NCBI GenBank assembly: GCA_028456385.1
Contig: JALNQF010000062.1
Location: 1-64,000 of the forward strand
Source of the DNA: Ophiosphaerella korrae
Taxonomy: Eukaryota > Ascomycota > Dothideomycetes > Pleosporales > Phaeosphaeriaceae
Direction of reading: 5' to 3'
DNA length: 64,000 bases
The translations under genes were made by a program, and so were the position numbers. Of this stretch, positions 47,864 to 58,854 are shown one piece after another. How positions within the stretch are numbered: position 1 is the first letter of the stretch; each line of letters begins with the position of its first letter. The notes under the pieces were generated by a model. It ran no database searches. It was given only the letters and a program-made list of their open reading frames with translations, and was not told where the DNA came from.

Positions 47864-48400
47864 ATTGCTTGTGCTCTCCTCTATCCTGCGAACCCTCCAA
47901 AGGGCCCAACTTCCGACTGGGGAACCATGCATTCTCCATCTCTACAAGCCGATCAAGTTTTGGCACGGCTGTTTATGCGTTACCCCACGCACTAGGTTTG
48001 TGGCTTTGTCTCGACAGATGCCTCTCCTGCGTGATGCAGACCGCGTAGAGAAGTCTATTGATTATTGCCTAACCCCTCTAATTTAGCGCCAACAGGGGCC
48101 CCTCGCTACACCCTGTCACATCTGTGCCGTGCGCATCAACGCACCCTTGAGTAAAAGCCTCCAGCTCGTTCATCGCTTCTAGCCGCTATCTTTTCACCTC
48201 CATCCCGCCTGTCGCCTGTCATGATTCGCCCGACCCGGTCAAATTCTCGCTGATTGGAGTCCCTTTTCCTCACCGATGGGCCGGATCTAGTTAACGAGAC
48301 ACACTTTTGCTTCAGCTGCACACTGCGACCATACCTAGTCCATCCATCACATCCCCTGTAGGCACTGACTAAAGCATCCCATCAAGAAACGTAGTGCAAG

Positions 48401-51400
48401 AGGGTACCAAGACCGATTATTCATGTGTGCGCCTTCACTTGTATAGCTATGATACTCATATAATATCAACTTCCACGAACGGCATCGTTGTATGGCGTGT
48501 ACCTGCATCAGAACCGCGACGGTCAAATACAAGTCTCAGTGGCGGACGCCAGCATCTTTGGGGATCTTGTTGATCTTCTTTTAGTCGCCGCCATTCTTTG
48601 CCTGAACGAGCACACCCCAGTTGTTGCGTCCGCTAGACCTACGCCAACTAAGCCATCCCGTCCGGGTCGTGCACGCTCACGGTCGCGGATGCTCACAGGG
48701 AAGCCCAGCAGCACAACAACCTCTGATGTAAGAACAACAACCCCTGCATTCGTCACCTACTATGTTTTGGAAAAGGCTATACCCGGCCGTGCTCATCATG
48801 AAGAGCAAGGACAAAATATGCCCAGTAAACACCCAGCATTGTGCGCGCGCCTCACCCTCCAACAACTACTTAGAATCAAGAGCTCCTGTTGGAGAGTTCT
48901 GCAGCCGCTACTAATGTCCGTAAGCAAAGAGACATTCAAACTCGCCATATCATTCGCCGTGAGGAGCAGCAACTGCTCCTTTGCGTTCTTGACGCTCAAA
49001 CATTCCTTGGCACCTTCAACCGCACCATGCTCCACTTCTTGCGAAACTTCACCAATGATCGGCTTGTCGTTGACAAAACCACTGCCCCCAGCAGACTTGT
49101 TTCCCACTAATGCCAATGCGTCCTTCACGAGGCGGAGCGCTTGACGCTGCCCATGGGTTATATTCCTCGATTGTTACTTAAGACTCAATAATCGGTGGAC
49201 TGAGCTCTAGATACTGAGATTTCATTCACACATCGGTGAATCTAGCGGTCTATGGCCCTTCTCGATCGGCACCAAAGTCGCTTTCGCTTATGAATTTACA
49301 AGCACAATCAGCCCTTGGGGGCCACCGCACAACAGCACACCCTCTCGCCCTCCAGAGAGACCATGTCCGATTTTTTTTTCTTTTTCGGTATGGTTGCCCT
49401 GCAGGTTCTCATACCTTGGTTGTTGCAGCCCGGAGTTCAACATTTGCCGTATGGCGCTCAGCCCGCCTTCTTGGGCTGGCCCATCCTATCCTACGATGCA
49501 GACGTCCTAGTGATGCGCAGTTTACAACCATCTCATGTCTTTGGTGTTCATACTTGTTCAATGTCCCCCGCCTCGATATATCTACCGCCTTCGAGGCGCC
49601 AGAAATTCAATCCTGGTAATCGGATCCTTCGCAGACCCGCGACAGCTATTGATGACTACGGCTTACCTCCACGTGCCTCAACCCGAACCATGTCAACACC
49701 CCATGCTTCGCATAGCCGTCTGACATAATACCGGCTATGGATTGATAGCGAGACATCTTCACCTATTTGCCCCTATTTAGCTCCATCCTAGTTGCTACAA
49801 TCATTCTCGCATGCATCCTGCACAAACAGCCGATGGCATCGATCCGTATTGCTGGATATCATAGGCTAGCTATTGCAGGATGTGATTTGATAACCACGAC
49901 TTGTAGTGTGCCGTAAATCTTTTGAGATCAGTTTCGAAAATAGCACATTGTACTCCGTCGTGAAATGTGCTATTTATGGACCGTTATAGCTAAGCTCGGA
50001 ATCCTTTGCAAAGAAAACGTCTGCTCACCGATAAATCAAATCTATTAGCAATGCCGAAACAGACCAAACTATAAGCAGATGAAAGCTGACAAGAGGAAAT
50101 GCGTAAACGCTGACTAGTCATCCTTCAGACCGACAAGCATAACACGATACCCTATCCGGTGGCGATCAGCGAAAGGTATACAGGCACGTAGTCACCTTAT
50201 CTGATGGTACCGAGACTGCACATTGCCCACAAAAAAAAAACATTCATCTATTCGCAGACAACGCCAACGGTGCCCCATACACTCAGCTTACACCTTGGAA
50301 CAGCATGTGCTCCGCCTAACGTAGGGACGGCAAAGTTCCCCCAAGGGTCATGGTCACACCAACTTCCCAACTCCTGCCTCTGTAGAAAGATGCCGCCAGC
50401 ATCACGCTGCGGTCTTACCAATGACTAGCAACCTTTGACGTGTCCTTGTCCGCAATATGTGTGCGCTCCCCGTAACCACATTGGGCTTCCATACTGGCTC
50501 TCCTAGCGATGTTACGGTTGCACTAGGGCGAGACAGCGACACCGCAGCAGACATGGCGCGGCTCTGTGAGAGCCTCTATTTTCGACCAGACATGCTCCTC
50601 ACCCAGGCGTCGTAGCGTCCTGTCTAAGGCCACAGTCCCCCGATTGCGTTGGCCATGAACTACCGCTATGCAGCGTTTTTACGTCTGGTTGCAGTGCTAG
50701 GCTACCAGTCCCCCAAATATAGACCCCGGCAAAAACGATGCCGGGACGCTGGCAGATGGGCAGAGGTAAGGTGCCCAGTGCTTGTGTGTGACTGTACGAT
50801 GCCCCCCCGCGGCGGAGACGCTTGTTGTAGAACTGGAGTTGCCTCGCACTACCATTGCTGAACATACCGATGCCCTCCTTGTGACAATGAAGTTGCCTTA
50901 GCCCCTATTCAGGTAGACACATTGAGCGCTCGAACATGGGGTTCAACTCACGTCTGCAGTTAAGTCGGACGGGCTGGGCTGTCTGGGCCAGTGACACTTA
51001 GTAGCTGCGCACCGAGGGGCTCTTCTGGATGCTGGGCTTCGGCTTCGCCGAGATGTTTGGATTGTGTTGCTCTGGATGATAGTATTTTTATGGTCTTTTA
51101 CCTGGTTGCAGGGCTCTTTGTTGGGAGTGTGATGGCTGAATCTTTGTATTTGATCCGCAGGTAACGTGATGGAGTATGATGCAGACGCGGCTTCTGCCCA
51201 CTTTTTGTATATTGTATTTATCCGTTTCTCTAATCATCCTACGATTTGAGTGGTGAATCAAGTATCAGAATGACTTTGGTGAATATTGGCTTGTTGATAC
51301 TACCAAACTTCAATTTACAACATAATTTCATCATCTGGGCACTTTAATTGAATTTTGGGTCTGTAGGTACTTGAGGAAGGCCCAGGAGGACGAGGTTAGC

Positions 51401-52571
51401 TTGGTTTTGGAAGTCACTAACAATGTTTGCACCCTTTGTAACTTGTTGGTAGTAGTCAAATTGGTTAACGCCGTAGTCTCTAGCCCCCCAAGCCCCCCTT
51501 AGTGGTTTGAGAGTTGGAATGGGATGACAGATTTTTACGAAACTGGCTTTTTTCGACATGACGCAACCGTGAACGATGTCAACAAAATGGGAGTGAAGTT
51601 AATCGTGAAGATGACAGGGCAGCAACAAGGTTTTCAATCTGCACCATAGAATCACATCTTCGAATTTCAGTGCATCCTTGTATTTTATTTAGTTGAACAC
51701 ATGACCTTCTAATCACATGGGTAGTTTATAGGTAGCACAACTACCCTTTAGGTCCCTCATAGTCGTCAGAACAGCCACAGCCCATACACATCAAAAACCA
51801 AATAAATTTGCACCCCTTTTTCACACTGGATTTATCAGTTTATGGTAGCATTACTCATGTCGACGAGAAACCGGTATCGAATATTGAATTGACAACAACT
51901 TTTGAAGCTAGTAAACAACATTTCGGGCTGTCGTCCCGACATCATCAACCCCTGAAGAAGAGATTATATGATCAGCTTTCTCGCTAGCACATCCGCACAA
52001 CGAATATATGCCAAGTATAATGTGTAATAAGTCGTACGCAGTTGAGTAGACAAAGGAAAGGACGACCGATAACGTGCACGGAAACCGGCCCGGCTGCACC
52101 ACATCCGAGGTTTTCCCGTGGGCATCCTCTCGATCGCATCACTGCTCGCATTCTATTACTCCAATAAACTGATTTGCTTATGACCTGTATCAGTATTCAT
52201 GTATCACATGGCCCTTTCGGCAATTGCGCTTTTCTAAAGTTGACGAGTCCACTTCCAAGATTACTTCGCATGACTTGCATCCGGTGTCTGACTAAACTTG
52301 TGATGCCTTCAGGGTAAATTTCGAATAGCATCATTCGTCGCCCTGTTCTACTCTCAGTTCTCCCTGTGACTTGGGAACTGCATACACTATGGGTAGAATC
52401 CGATATGCTTGCGAGAAAGAGCTTCAACTTGAGCGGGGAACCTTACTCAGGACAAGTACAGCTAGCAGGTATATGTAGGCATTGCTTGGCTTAGGAGGTT
52501 GATATTGCGATATTATTTGAGCTAGGATCATCCAAGTATCACCGTTCTCACGAAAGAGCCGTCCCCTGAAC
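48401..52571. other. Gene-poor accessory-like stretch
   Basis: About 4 kb without a supported gene. At 48490-49140 both strands stay open for 110-218 codons, but neither frame begins with ATG and neither resembles a family I know. From 49750 rightwards AT content rises. One small ATG frame at 51344-51559 is listed separately. Confidence 0.45.
51344..51559 (-). CDS. Possible small protein of 71 residues, unrecognised
   Basis: An ATG-started frame on the minus strand with a soluble-protein-like composition (MSKKASFVKICHPIPTLKPL at the start, then aromatic and Asn/Gln-rich, ending TDPKFN). It has no signal peptide, no transmembrane segment and no motif I recognise. It is isolated in a gene-poor stretch, so it may be a relic, a single exon of a larger lost gene, or chance. 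Confidence 0.22.
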   Translation of the reverse strand: MSKKASFVKICHPIPTLKPLRGAWGARDYGVNQFDYYQQVTKGANIVSDFQNQANLVLLGLPQVPTDPKFN

Positions 52572-54119
52572 ATGGCAGTATCCCGTTATCCTAACTTCGA
52601 ATGGAGAGAATCAATACCAGGGTTTTGGGAACGAGAAATTGACGAGGCAGAAAGCTTTTACACTTCGCATGCAAAGATTTATGAAGACACTAGCGGTTTG
52701 TCATGTGCAATCACGGGTTTTATGCCATTATCTATTGAGGTGTCTGGTAGCTCATCATTGCTGGGGACTGGCCAAATGGTAGAAAAGGCATTTCGTGAAG
52801 CATGGCTCAGGATTCGTTACGACCAACCAACTATTGCATCATATACGGAATATGATCTAAAATTGGGGAAATGGATGAAGTTTTACACATCATTTGACTC
52901 AACTTCAGTCAGTGATCAGACCGAGCAATGGCTCCAAGCAACATTTGTCCCTATTTCCATAAATGTATCCGGACAGGAGTGGTGCAATTCTGAGCTACTG
53001 GCACCAAAGTTTCCAACCATCTTCATCATAACTCCTCCAGATATTGATGGAGATCAGGAGCACATATTACATCGTGATATTGTGATACGTTCACCCCATG
53101 ACATAATGGATTGCATCGGTACGCTTCAGCTTCTCAACAGTATATGCAAATACGCGGCACACGCCTTTGAATATCCACTTTGCTGGACTCCGCCTACTCC
53201 AGGCAGCGAAATCAAGAATCTCAACCCACCGCTTCGTGTGGCCGCTGCTATCCCACCTATACTCACTTTGGATCAACAAGCGAGCCTTCAGCATCTCATA
53301 GCTCGCGACTCATCGCTTCAGCAGGAGATTGAGATTCTTTCATTACCAACCAAACAAGCTTCTATGGTTCCCGGAAAGCATCAACGCATAGTACACGAGC
53401 TATCAACTTCGGATACGGCACGGATACTTGGGGCATGCAAACACTTGGATGCTACGGTAACACATGCTTACCATGAGGCTATTGCGATCAGCATTCGGTA
53501 TTTGCAAACGCCTGGAACGGATTGCAAAAAGGCACGTTATGTCGACTACATTTTAGTCAACGAGCGCCCAAACTGTGACGGCGGATCTCAGCGCCCTGTT
53601 TCCGTTTACCAGTCCGTATCATACGACAGTCTTGCCCTTGATATCACCATACTTTCTGCTGCCAAGGATAATCAGACCAATCGAGACCGATCGCCTGAAG
53701 GCTTTTAGTCTTTGCTCCGGCAAGTCACAAAGCATTACCACAAGCTGCGAGACTCCAATGACCGTCTCGCACTGGCGCCATTCTTCTGGTCTATGGCTAC
53801 ACCGCACGTAATGAATCCTGCTTCGCAGTCCCATGAGACTCCCATACCAGCTCTTGGTCCCCCATCGTCGGTATCAATTACCAGTTTTGGTGTCCTGGAC
53901 ATCATCATCGCACCACAGTTGGGTCCGTTCACAATCAATAATCCATGGGTGGCACGAGACGAATTGGGCGCGAGCATTGGTGTGCTGCTGGGAACATGGA
54001 GAGGGAAACTCCAAGTAAGCGCCACATACAATGATGCATGGCACGACAAGAATGATGTGGATGCGTTTCTGGAGTGTTGTCAAGGAGTGGTCTGGAAAGG
54101 GCTTGGCATCCGAGACTGA
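52572..54119 (+). pseudogene. Tri3-like acyltransferase (condensation-like fold) with one in-frame TAG
   Basis: From ATG at 52572 a single reading frame of 515 codons runs to TGA at 54117, broken only by TAG at 53706-53708 (codon 379). Homology-like sequence continues in the same frame on both sides (RSPEGF-stop-SLLRQVTKHYHKL, then LAPFFWSMATPH). The type is that of fungal trichothecene 15-O-acetyltransferase (Tri3) and related alcohol acyltransferases of secondary metabolism. The catalytic HxxxD is present as HDIMD (His176, Asp180), and THAYHEA follows near 300. A CAG-to-TAG change would be a RIP-type CA-to-TA mutation. Alternatives are an unrecognised in-phase intron, a readthrough stop, or an assembly error. 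Substrate unknown. Confidence 0.75.
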
Positions 54120-55450
54120 TTGTGGATGTTCAATATTCTAGTCGGATTCTCTGAATGTGTGTAACGAGCGAGTCAATGTTTGTCTTAATTGTGCCCCCCC
54201 CCCCCCCCCTGCCCCCCTGAACGTCGCCGTAGTGATCGTACAACAGATCGAAGTCTCGATCCACCATCTCGTAAATCAAAACGCTAAAAACAAAAACAAA
54301 AACCTTAATATCAACTACAAGCTGCGCCCCAGCCCCTGTACGACTGCTTCCAAACCTGTGCCGATCCTGCACCCACCCGTCGACCAGGCTCCCCTCCCCA
54401 ACTACGCGCCCGCCCGCCGTCCCGGCAACCACTCGCTCGGAGCCCAAGCACCAAACTTCCGTCTAGCCTAGTAGCCTTCGAGCGAGACACCAATCGGAGT
54501 GCGCGCTACAAAAGCAATGTGTGCTTGTTCGTGCCTCGTGCAAGGTTGAGAGTGGCCCAGGAGTGGGTGGCACCGACACAAGTTACAAGCGTGACACGGG
54601 ATCGTTTGTGCGTCTAGGACGAGGGATCGGTGTGCCAAAGAGGCTGGCATTGACAAAAGCGGTGGAACATGCGTAGACCTGGGTGTGGGATGACGAGAGG
54701 GTGTGTTGTGCAAGATATCTCGTAGGGTGAGACGAGATAGATCGACTCTGTTTAGGCCAGAGAGGTGGGACGGGCGTTTGGCGAGTGACTTGCAAGGATC
54801 ATATGGGGAGCTAGGATGGATAAATTGCTTGGATATTATGCCCGTGGAGGTCTCGGCCTCCGAGGCCAGGGCGATATGTTGCTTGTTTTAATAAAGACAA
54901 GTGTTTGTGCTTTTGTTGCGATGCTTATTCTGGCTAGGATGTCGCCTGCTGTGGTACTTTGAATAAGCATGATGTTATCTTCAGGTGTTCTAGGATACGT
55001 ACACATGTAATGTCATGTGTAGATTGTTGTGCCAAGGTTGAGTCAGCGCTTGAGTTCCTTGTTGTCTAGCTTCATGGGGGTGAATTGCATTTTTGGCGCC
55101 ACTCTGGACATGGGGTTACCATTGAGCATGACGCGGCGCTTCCTCTGCATGTATTAGATGAAGCTCGTTCTTGAGCAGCTGTTTGTTATAGATTTATCGA
55201 TGATGCTGATGCGGAGACTTTTGCTTACTGTACTAGAACTCGCAGGCTCGGAGAGATTGCAAAGTTGCTGAATGGTTCCTGTTGATCGTCAGCCTTGCAG
55301 ATCTCATGATGGCGATATTGAAGACATGCAACTGATACCGGTGTGACCATAAGTAATAAGAATGACCTCATGGTCAGCCCTTACATTCAAATTGGTAAGC
55401 TCCAGCCCTACCCCGCTCAATACACCTCATACCCACCACGGCTTTTGATC
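54120..55450. other. Intergenic, no gene seen
   Basis: Contains a 16-C run at 54194-54209. Frames are short and unrecognised. Confidence 0.55.
54194..54209. repeat. Homopolymer C16
   Basis: Sixteen consecutive C on the plus strand; its length may be unreliable in an assembly. Confidence 0.9.
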
Positions 55451-55954
55451 ATGAGCGAGCCGGAGCGGACAAAACCTAGTCTTCCTCCATTCGATCCAGA
55501 AAATTGTCAGATGTATACTGCGAGCTATCATTGTGGGACGGTTGAATATGACGTCCTTCTCTCTCCGCCACTACCACAGTGGAAAGTCGTATCATACAAT
55601 TGCAGCATCTGCAGTCGGAATGGCTACTTGCTCGTGTATCCAGAGAGGTCATAGTTGCATATGAAAAGTGGCGAAGAGGCGCTAAAGGTCTACTCTTTTG
55701 GCAAAAAGCGCAATTTACATAAGTTCTGTGGGCACTGCGGAAGCAGCGTATTTTCCGATTCAAGGATGAAGGAGTTTGGAGAGGCACCACCAGATTTACT
55801 GGGTGTTAATGTAAGAATCCCTCAGTATCATTACCTTATACGGATACACAGTTTAATGTTGGTCGATGCACAGCTACGAATGTTCCGAGGAGCAAAGGTA
55901 GATGAACTGAATATCATGCGTGTGGATGATCCGCATCCAGATCAACCATGGTGA
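55451..55954 (+). pseudogene. GFA/CENP-V family zinc protein, broken by a TAG and apparently lacking two zinc-ligand cysteines
   Basis: From ATG at 55451 (MSEPERTKPSLPPFDPEN) the frame reads the glutathione-dependent formaldehyde-activating enzyme (GFA) fold: SYHCGTVEYDV, SYNCSICSRNGYLLVYP, KFCGHCGSSVFSD and GEAPPDLLGVN. A TAG at 55652-55654 (codon 68) interrupts it in frame. A 63-nt intron (55811-55873, GTAAGA..CACAG) joins GVN to LRMFRGAKVDELNIM, the usual C-terminus. Family members normally have CxCG and CxCxxC; here both leading positions are Tyr (Tyr26, Tyr49), while Cys28, Cys51, Cys54 and the later CxxC remain. All three lesions can be explained by TG/CA to TA changes. Probably a pseudogene. 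Confidence 0.72.
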
Positions 55955-56178
55955 TTCAGTCAACCTGATAATAAGAACACGCTGTTCTTTTCATTAGATG
56001 CCGCTGAGTATGATCTGGCAATCCAGCCTGTCGCAAGGACGAGGTACATGTCGATGCCAAGCCGCTATCATCGAGCCTCGGGCCAATCGAGCTCCACAGC
56101 TATCGTCTACCTCACCATCCTAACTACAATTCTTTCCTTATTAGCCATCATTGCCTCTGATAGGATAGTTTACCAATT

Positions 56179-57185
56179 ATGTCTAGACAACGTCTGTTAT
56201 TTCGCACTCTACTTGCAAAGCCCTGCTGCCAATCCCGCGCTATCCAGAACAATGCCCTTCGTCAACTCGAGCTGCCCCTCCAGTCCCGCTTTCGCTGGTC
56301 ATACCTCTGGTATGCTGGCATATTCACCTTGGGTATTACAACTGGCTTGGGTGCCCGGCAATTTGCTGCTCCTCTTGGCCTCCCTGTACTCGATTCACCA
56401 GAAGATCGACGCATCCTCCAGTCTTTAGGTCGAGATATCGACAACTTAGATATTGTGCAGTCGCTGCGAAAACAGAGCTTCAACCTCCACTCAGACACCC
56501 CTATAGCGGGAAGTGCAGGCAGAGACAAGCTTAAAGTAAAGGGTTGGGTAGAGGTCGATATCGATTTCGCAAAAAATGAAGTGGAGGGTTGCCAAAGTAT
56601 ATTGGCTAGTATGAGTGGAACGCGAGGTCTGGGTGTACAAAGAGCCTTCTGGAATGCAGAAACGCGGGATATGATTTTTGTGCTATGGCTAGGAGGAGGA
56701 TTGGCTGGCTGGCCGGGTGTCGTGCATGGTGGTGCCATTGCAACCATATTCGAGGAGGCTATGGCGCGCATGGTCAAGGGTCCTGATGGTACCATAGGTA
56801 TGTATACGTCCCGCTATTATATAAAACCAGTAAATTTTGAAGATACTGGTGAACATGATTGGTGGTGCTGACATGCTCATATCTAGAACCGATCCATCGC
56901 CCAACCTCACTGAGCATAATGTATGCGAAGCCCACTTACAGCCTCAACTTCTATATCCTTCGCACGTCATTTTCACAGCCTGAATTACCACAAACTGAAC
57001 CTCCATCAGCTCCTGAATCGCAACCTACGATTAAGTGGTTAGGCTGGTTATCGCCAAGAAAAGATTTGACGAAAAAAGTCGAGTCGAAGCACTCGACTGA
57101 GATCATAGGAACGCTAGAAAATATAAAAGGGGGATTGTGTGTGGAAGCCAAAGGAACATTTGACGTGCCTAGGCCGAGTGTATGA
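56179..57185 (+). CDS. HotDog-fold thioesterase-like protein, probably mitochondrial membrane-anchored
   Basis: Two exons, 56179-56797 and 56887-57185, with an 89-nt intron (GTATGT..GCTGAC..TCTAG), encode 305 residues. The N-terminus is basic and hydroxylated with no acidic residue up to about 30 (MSRQRLLFRTLLAK), followed by one hydrophobic segment (YLWYAGIFTLGITTGLGA), suggesting mitochondrial targeting and an inner-membrane anchor. The HotDog domain is in the second half: GWPGVVHGGAIATIFEEAMA carries the HGG motif of PaaI/THEM4-type acyl-CoA thioesterases, and KPTYSLNFYILRTSF follows after splicing. The frame is intact, unlike the two genes upstream. The substrate cannot be read from the sequence. 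Confidence 0.82.
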
Positions 57186-58854
57186 GATGATAAGACCTTG
57201 TGAAGTGCCATTAGCATACTCAGGTTTGTACGTATTTGATGAGATACCCCAAGCAATAGAACGAAGCGCTACTTTCTACAATTACCAACCCAGACATGGA
57301 AACCCAAGGCATGCTGTTAGCTTCTTCTTTGACAACCACTGACTGATGATAGAAAGGAAGCAATTGATACCTTATTATATCAACAAATTCTTTGTTCTGC
57401 CTATTAGTGTACGCTCCAAGCTCATCCAAAGCCAAGTACTTCGACATACGCAAGTTAACACGGTAGCACCAGCCATGCGCAAAAGTTGATAATTGGGACG
57501 ACGCGAGAACAAATAGATCGCCATATATGTTTACAAGTTAGATCATCTGACTGAACTGTTCATAGGGATCCATGGCACCCCAAGTCTTCGAGACAGTCCT
57601 CTGAAAATCACCAGAACTCGGTAACAACCTAATCATCCACCTATCAGCTAACTACTAGCATAGCTACCTTCCAACCGGCATCCCCTGGGCTCAGTATAAT
57701 CATTCTAACTGCGACATTTCCTCAACCTGGACACCGTCTTTGACGCTATTCAGATTTTTGATTTCCAGTCTCAATCGACACTTCCCCAACAGTATCGAAG
57801 GGCTATACCCTCCCTTCCTCCACTGACCAATGCTGCAGCATGGGCGACGCCACGCCCGCCGCCTCATACGATATTCTGCCGCGATCGTGGCCAGCATTTA
57901 CCCACACCCGCGTAACTGAACAATATCCAGGTCCGGAGACAGAAACCTCCGCCCAAGATTCATGAGCATTTGCCTGTAGATGTTAGTGTCGTCAAGCTAG
58001 AGAATTGGGGCGCGTGGTGTTCGCACCTGGCGAAGAATCCTTTTATTGTCCATTGCTTTTGTGTTATCAACGCCCGATTTGATGTGGAGTACCCTTTGTT
58101 CTCATATGTGCTTTGGGCAGACCGATTCTAACACGAGTGCGTTCAAGCGAACAAGACGGCGATTGCGAGAGAGGGCCAGATTGCCGTGTTTATGTAGGGG
58201 GAATTCAGCAAAACTTCTACTTTTGTACGTGTTCCGAGTCTTACCTCAAGAAAGCTGGAAAACTTTCCAGCCAGACCCCCAGAATCTCTATTCTAGCTTT
58301 TCTTTCTCTGAGCCTTTCCAGACTTTGATAAAACATTCAGCTTGACGACGACGTCGTCGTCGTCTTTTACCAGCTGCGTTCAGTGTTTTTTTAGAAACGC
58401 TTTCGTGATTCAAGCAAAATTATTATCTAGTAACTAGTTGCTGAAAACAAAACTTCAACCAACTTTGTAACGACCTCACGAACTTTTGGAAACTTTTGGA
58501 AACTTTCCGTTGGTGATTGGCAGCCATATTCATGCTACCGATAGCCGGATTAGTAGTATGCATGCTAAGTGATGTTGTAGTGCCCCTACAGGCTGCGCTG
58601 AGCCAAAAGACCTTGGGCAAAATTCTGCATTCTCTCCTGTGCACGATAACATTTGTGTAATAATACGCTCTTTTAGCTGCAAGGGTGGTGATTCCTATTC
58701 ACAGTTTCGAATCATGATCTCACATAACATACAATCCAAACAACAAAACAAAAAATCTATTCAATTCGCATGCCCACATCTATACTTTTATAAAAAAAAA
58801 AAAAAAGAGAAAACTCTATCATTCACCCCACAAAACAACACACACCACACTGCA
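57186..58854. other. Intergenic, no supported gene
   Basis: A frame without ATG at about 57918-58133 (plus strand) has protein-like content (NIQVRRQKPPPKIHEH, then WCSHLAKNPF) and may be a relic exon of a lost gene. Also seen are a palindrome gacgacgacgtcgtcgtcgt-c at 58344-58364, tandem cttttggaaa near 58485-58505, and an A15 run at 58792-58806. Confidence 0.45.
58344..58364. repeat. GAC/GTC palindromic microsatellite
   Basis: (GAC)3 directly followed by (GTC)4 gives a perfect short hairpin-forming inverted repeat. Confidence 0.85.

Larger units (their letters stand above)
46341..48400. other. Pyrimidine-rich, leader-like stretch without a gene
   Basis: From about 46620 to 48400 the plus strand is rich in C and T with many CCATC, CTCC and TTCGCC words, the look of long fungal 5' leaders. 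It also has two minisatellites. A 151-codon frame with an ATG (47036-47491, plus) is Pro/Ser/His-rich and low in charged residues, and I do not believe it is a gene. No downstream coding sequence follows. Confidence 0.45.

Noticed and set aside
48488..49144. 218-codon plus-strand and 110-codon minus-strand frames
   Set aside because: Neither starts with ATG, both are open over the same bases and neither resembles a known family; I cannot decide which, if either, is real.
57918..58133. About 70-codon plus-strand frame with protein-like content
   Set aside because: No start codon, preceded by TAA, and no convincing splice partner; noted only as a possible relic exon.
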